Below, one piece after another: positions 7,543 through 11,877 of a stretch of DNA of 11,877 nucleotides. This DNA is from an uncultured Paracoccaceae bacterium (GTDB lineage Bacteria; Pseudomonadota; Alphaproteobacteria; Rhodobacterales; Rhodobacteraceae), in the NCBI GenBank assembly GCA_937907485.1, contig CALESR010000154.1, positions 1-11,877 on the forward strand. The letters run 5' to 3'. The notes beneath the pieces are model-generated. The model saw only the letters and a program-made list of their open reading frames with translations. It made no database searches and was not told where the DNA came from. Position 1 is the stretch's first letter; each line of letters opens with the position of its first letter. A program made the position numbers and the translations under genes.

Positions 7543-8079
7543 TCACGCGGCCGGATCGTTGGCCTCGCGCAACTGTTGCAAGGTGGGCGTGTTCGGATAG
7601 GTGTCCATCACATTCAGCCCCCTTTCGCGCAGCACCATGGTGCTCATGTAGTGGCGCTCGGTCCAGTAGCGCGCCATCTCCATATCGCCCGCTTCCAGCG
7701 CCGCCATCGCATTCCACGCGTGCCCCGAGGCATGCTCCAGCAACAACGCATCGTCCCTTTGGCGAAACGAGTCGAGGGCGGCAAGCTGAAGTCCGGCGGT
7801 ATGTCGGGTGAAGGCGAAACCGTCGAGCGTCTGGATGTCTTTGATCGCACTGGCGGTCGTCAACGAACTCTGGATATCGGCGCCCAAGGCCAAGGTGCCG
7901 CTGCGCACCGTAGCGACGCTGCCGAGGCCGAGGCCGAGGCCGAGGCCGAGGCCGGTAATGACGGCAGCCAGCACCACCCAGTCAACCGTCACCGCACCGG
8001 ATTCAGACGACAGAAGCGCTTCAAGCGACAAGCAACACGACACTTTTCTTTGGCAAAGGTCAGGGTTCTCCCATGACAA
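7543..8079 (-). CDS. Small membrane protein with Flp-pilin-like N terminus
   Basis: This protein has up to 178 residues. Residues about 26-53, beginning ESGAVTVDWVVLAAVITGLG and continuing as GL repeats, look like the hydrophobic N-terminal helix of Flp/Tad-type pilins or pseudopilins, which are preceded by a short leader. The remaining ~125 residues are soluble and unrecognised, with acidic and Met-rich stretches (GDMEMARYWTERHYMSTM). This is far longer than a typical Flp pilin (50-70 residues). The GL run is encoded by a hexanucleotide repeat (7921-7953). The start is uncertain: the longest frame begins with TTG at 8079 and has no clear ribosome site, while a GTG at 8043 preceded by AAAGAAAA is an alternative. 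It lies 53 bases after purQ and is followed by a hairpin. No tad/cpa secretion gene is in the window. An envelope location is likely; the function is unknown. Confidence 0.68.
   Translation of the reverse strand: MSWENPDLCQRKVSCCLSLEALLSSESGAVTVDWVVLAAVITGLGLGLGLGLGSVATVRSGTLALGADIQSSLTTASAIKDIQTLDGFAFTRHTAGLQLAALDSFRQRDDALLLEHASGHAWNAMAALEAGDMEMARYWTERHYMSTMVLRERGLNVMDTYPNTPTLQQLREANDPAA
7921..7953. repeat. Hexanucleotide tandem repeat (GCCGAG)5
   Basis: Five exact GCCGAG units followed by GCC lie inside the pilin-like gene. On the coding strand they read as alternating Gly-Leu codons in the membrane segment. Gain or loss of a unit keeps the frame and adds or removes two residues. Confidence 0.9.
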
Positions 8080-8132
8080 GTGCCAAATGCGGCAACGACC
8101 GGGCCGCCCGTCCCGCCATCCGTCCGCTGTTG

Positions 8133-8801
8133 TCAGGCCCCGGCCATCACGCCCATCAGCCCGGCGAACAGCGCCCTGCCGTCCGTGCCGCCGTGGCGGG
8201 CGTCGATCGCGCGCTCGGGGTGCGGCATCATGCCCAGCACCCGACGGTTGGCGGAAAACACTCCGGCAATGGCGTTGCGGCTGCCATTGGGGTTGTCGGC
8301 ATAGCGAAAGGCCACCTGCCCCTCGCCCTCGACCCGCGCGAGGGTTTCATCGTCGGCCTGATAATTGCCGTCATGGTGGGCGATCGGCACGGTGATGCGC
8401 TGGCCGGTGGCATAGGTCGAGGTAAAGGCGCTGTCCGTCGATTCGACCGTCAGGGTCACCGGCTTGCACAGGAACTTGAGCCCCGCGTTGCGCATCAGCA
8501 CACCGGGCAGCAGGCCGGTTTCCACCAGCACCTGAAAGCCGTTGCAAACCCCCAGCACATAGCCGCCGCGCCCGGCATGGGCGATCACCGCCTGCGCGAT
8601 GGGCGAGCGCGCGGCGATGGCACCGCAGCGCAGATAGTCGCCAAAACTGAACCCGCCGGGAATGCCGACGACGTCAACGCCTTCAGGCAGCGCGGCATCC
8701 TTGTGCCAGACCCGGACCACCTCGGCGCCCGAAGCCGCAAAGGCATCGGCCAGGTCGCGGTCGCAATTCGACCCCGGGAACGTGATGACCGCCGCTTTCA
8801 T
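8133..8801 (-). CDS. purQ: Phosphoribosylformylglycinamidine synthase subunit PurQ
   Basis: This 222-residue class I glutamine amidotransferase is the glutaminase subunit of formylglycinamidine ribonucleotide synthase. It supplies ammonia to PurL, with PurS bridging, in the fourth step of de novo purine synthesis in the cytoplasm. The N terminus KAAVITFPGSNCDRD is typical of PurQ. The nucleophile is Cys86 (LGVCNGFQ) and the rest of the triad is His194 and Glu196 (MMPHPER). The length is normal. The ATG at 8801 follows GGAGG (8811-8807) by 5 bases. purS, commonly just upstream of purQ, is absent here: the next upstream gene is the divergent coxS. purQ is therefore first in its transcript and needs a promoter in 8802-8955, although none stands out. 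The pilin-like gene 53 bases downstream could be co-transcribed. Confidence 0.96.
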   Translation of the reverse strand: MKAAVITFPGSNCDRDLADAFAASGAEVVRVWHKDAALPEGVDVVGIPGGFSFGDYLRCGAIAARSPIAQAVIAHAGRGGYVLGVCNGFQVLVETGLLPGVLMRNAGLKFLCKPVTLTVESTDSAFTSTYATGQRITVPIAHHDGNYQADDETLARVEGEGQVAFRYADNPNGSRNAIAGVFSANRRVLGMMPHPERAIDARHGGTDGRALFAGLMGVMAGA

Positions 8802-8884
8802 GCGCGCCTCCGCTGCTGGTTTGGCCCCTCTTACTGCGCTGCGGCGCGCGGGGAAAGCGATTCCCGCGGCCCGGCACGCCCCGG

Positions 8885-8896
8885 CTTAGTCCTAAG
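8885..8896. promoter_or_regulatory. Short palindrome in the purQ-coxS divergent region
   Basis: CTTAG-TC-CTAAG is a perfect inverted repeat with a 2-base spacer, about 60 bases before coxS and 84 before purQ. It could be an operator for either direction. No regulator is assigned, and repeats this short also occur by chance. Confidence 0.25.
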
Positions 8897-8930
8897 GTGG
8901 CATATCGCCGCGCCCCGCTGCGTGCTTTCA

Positions 8931-8943
8931 TGGCACCATGCCA
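8931..8943 (+). promoter_or_regulatory. TGGCA-CCA-TGCCA inverted repeat before coxS
   Basis: This 13-base perfect inverted repeat ends one base before the coxS ribosome-binding site (GGGAGGG at 8945-8951). It could be a protein-binding site or a small mRNA stem affecting translation start. It also contains the in-frame ATG at 8938, which is rejected as the coxS start. Confidence 0.3.
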
Positions 8944-8944
8944 A

Positions 8945-8951
8945 GGGAGGG
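8945..8951 (+). promoter_or_regulatory. Ribosome-binding site of coxS
   Basis: GGGAGGG sits four bases before the ATG at 8956, which fixes the start there. The in-frame ATG at 8938 lies upstream of this site and has no site of its own. Confidence 0.85.
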
Positions 8952-8955
8952 ATAC

Positions 8956-9450
8956 ATGACCAAGGTAACATTGACGGTGAACGGCCGCCCGATGTCGGGC
9001 GAAGCCGAAGGGCGCACCCTGCTCTCGGGTTTTCTGCGCGAGACGCTGGGACTGACCGGCACCCATGTCGGCTGCGACACCAGCCAATGCGGCGCCTGCG
9101 TGGTGCATATCGACGGCAAGGCGGTCAAAAGCTGCACGGTGCTGGCGATGGATGTCGCCGGGGCGAGCGTCACCACCATCGAGGGCATGGCGAATGCCGA
9201 TGGCAGCCTGAGCCCGCTGCAACAGGCATTTCAGGATCACCACGGGCTGCAGTGCGGTTTCTGCACGCCGGGCATGGTGATGTCCTCGGCGGCGCTGCTG
9301 GCGGACAACCCCAAACCCAGCGAAGCCGAGGTGCGCCACTATCTCGAGGGCAACATCTGCCGTTGCACGGGCTACCACAACATCGTCAAGGCGGTGATGG
9401 CGGCCTCGGGACAGGATGTTGCAACCTTGGGCACCGTGGCTGCGGAATGA
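8956..9450 (+). CDS. coxS: CoxS-type [2Fe-2S] subunit of a molybdenum hydroxylase
   Basis: This 164-residue small subunit belongs to the xanthine dehydrogenase/CO dehydrogenase family. It carries electrons from the molybdenum centre of CoxL to the FAD of CoxM. The N-terminal ferredoxin-like domain (about 1-76) has the plant-type cluster ligands Cys40, Cys45, Cys48 and Cys60 (GCDTSQCGAC). The helical domain (about 85-160) has the second cluster ligands Cys100, Cys103, Cys135 and Cys137 (LQCGFCTPG, NICRCTGY). All eight cysteines are present. The length is normal for the family. The start at 8956 is set by GGGAGGG four bases upstream. The stop overlaps the next start codon as ATGA (9447-9450), so the following exported protein is translationally coupled. 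coxL follows, as in form II operons, where S precedes L. The substrate cannot be told from this subunit. Confidence 0.95.
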   Translation: MTKVTLTVNGRPMSGEAEGRTLLSGFLRETLGLTGTHVGCDTSQCGACVVHIDGKAVKSCTVLAMDVAGASVTTIEGMANADGSLSPLQQAFQDHHGLQCGFCTPGMVMSSAALLADNPKPSEAEVRHYLEGNICRCTGYHNIVKAVMAASGQDVATLGTVAAE

Positions 9451-9914
9451 CCGCCCGGGGGGGCGTCGCGGCGCTGGGCCTGCTGGCGTTGCTGGCAAGC
9501 CCGGCGCAGGCCGACTGGTTCTCGACCAGTTATCTGGGCAGTGGCATGACGACCGAGCAATGTGTCGCCCGCAGCCTTGCCACGTTGCAGGCCTATGCGC
9601 TGCAAAGCGGTTCGGTCAATGCTTCCGTGACGGACTCTGCCTGGTCGGCGCAGGCGCATGATCTGGCGCCCGGCGGGATCGATGTGCAGCTTTTGTGCCC
9701 CTATAACGACGGGATCGTCGTGGCCGTCCTGATGGTGGTGCATGGCGCGAACAGCTATGTCGACAGCGACGCCTATGGCGAAGCGATCATCGCTGTCTGG
9801 GAGGCGACGCCGGTTCCCGGCGCGCAGGCCGCAGCACCTGCACCTGCACCCTCAACCGCCCCTGCCCCCGATCCGGCACCGGAGCCGGCACCCGCTCCGG
9901 CCGCCAACAAATAA
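9447..9914 (+). CDS. Exported small protein of unknown function in the cox operon
   Basis: This 155-residue protein is unrecognised. A signal peptide is clear at residues 1-22 (hydrophobic stretch GLLALLASPAQA, cleavage likely before Asp23). The mature domain at about 23-120 has two cysteines (QCVARS and LLCPYNDG) that could form a disulfide in the periplasm. It includes a hydrophobic strand-like stretch (IVVAVLMVV). The last ~30 residues are an Ala/Pro tail with alternating Pro-Ala and Pro-Glu, a probable disordered spacer. The start ATG overlaps the coxS stop (ATGA), so translation is coupled to coxS. A strong hairpin (9922-9953) lies between it and coxL. Periplasmic location is odd for a gene inserted between subunits of an enzyme normally assembled in the cytoplasm. 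Roles in sensing or cell-envelope attachment would be guesses. Confidence 0.85.
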   Translation: MTARGGVAALGLLALLASPAQADWFSTSYLGSGMTTEQCVARSLATLQAYALQSGSVNASVTDSAWSAQAHDLAPGGIDVQLLCPYNDGIVVAVLMVVHGANSYVDSDAYGEAIIAVWEATPVPGAQAAAPAPAPSTAPAPDPAPEPAPAPAANK

Positions 9915-9921
9915 GCACCCG

Positions 9922-9953
9922 CCCGACCGCGCGCGCCCCGCGCCACGGTCGGG
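9922..9953 (+). other. Intercistronic hairpin between the exported protein gene and coxL
   Basis: CCCGACCG (9922-9929) pairs with CGGTCGGG (9946-9953), and inside it GCGCG (9931-9935) pairs with CGCGC (9939-9943) around a CCC loop. That gives 13 base pairs with a small 1x2 internal loop. It ends 14 bases before the coxL Shine-Dalgarno (AAGGGAGG, 9968-9975). With no U tract it is more likely an mRNA processing or stability element than a full terminator, but partial termination is possible. Confidence 0.65.
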
Positions 9954-9980
9954 ACCACAGCATTCCGAAGGGAGGATACC

Positions 9981-11877
<1,897 letters not shown>

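Noticed and set aside
6324..7811. 495-codon plus-strand frame across dctB and the pilin-like gene
   Set aside because: It crosses two convincing minus-strand genes and their intergenic hairpin, and has no domain.
8931..8951. Possible sigma-54 promoter (TGGCAC) before coxS
   Set aside because: The matching -12 TTGC element is missing at the required spacing, and the site is too close to the ribosome-binding site.
8938..8955. Earlier coxS start (MPREGY extension)
   Set aside because: The ribosome-binding site lies downstream of this ATG and directly before the one at 8956.
8073..9446. Long upstream extension of the exported-protein frame
   Set aside because: It would run opposite purQ and over coxS in another frame. 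The signal peptide and ATGA overlap fix the start at 9447.

Overview
The window is a high-GC chromosomal segment that looks like an alphaproteobacterium of the Rhodobacterales/Rhodobacteraceae type. The indications are an RNase E with a large charged insertion in its S1 domain, a DctB/DctD-type two-component pair, a form II CoxS/CoxL-type molybdenum hydroxylase, and GC-rich hairpin elements at gene ends. No mobile element, tRNA, rRNA or CRISPR array was seen.

Layout. Positions 1-8801 are read on the minus strand and 8956-11877 on the plus strand. In order of minus-strand transcription: purQ (8801-8133, purine synthesis); a small protein with a Flp-pilin-like N terminus (8079-7543) followed by a hairpin; dctB (7460-5634, membrane sensor kinase); dctD (5567-4209, response regulator); a GC-rich hairpin element; a 546-bp gene-free stretch holding a plausible rne promoter and long leader; rne (3662-942, RNase E); a hairpin; ccdA (824-75, thiol-disulfide membrane transporter); and a second copy-like GC-rich hairpin element at the window edge.

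The plus-strand operon diverges from purQ at a 154-bp region with two short inverted repeats. It contains coxS (8956-9450, two [2Fe-2S] clusters), a translationally coupled secreted protein of unknown function (9447-9914), a strong intercistronic hairpin (9922-9953), and coxL (9981 to beyond the window end). CoxL carries the form II signature AYRGAGR, so CO should not be assumed as the substrate. The FAD subunit (CoxM) is not in view and would be expected downstream.

The most interesting points are: a DctD-like regulator that has lost the GAFTGA sigma-54 contact loop and has an altered Walker B; a predicted ~338-nt rne leader that would suit RNase E autoregulation; a promoter placed so that dctB would have a leaderless mRNA; a hexanucleotide repeat coding for the membrane segment of the pilin-like protein; and the unknown exported protein embedded between coxS and coxL. 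None of these amounts to proof of a new system. The exported protein inside the cox operon is the best candidate for undescribed biology.
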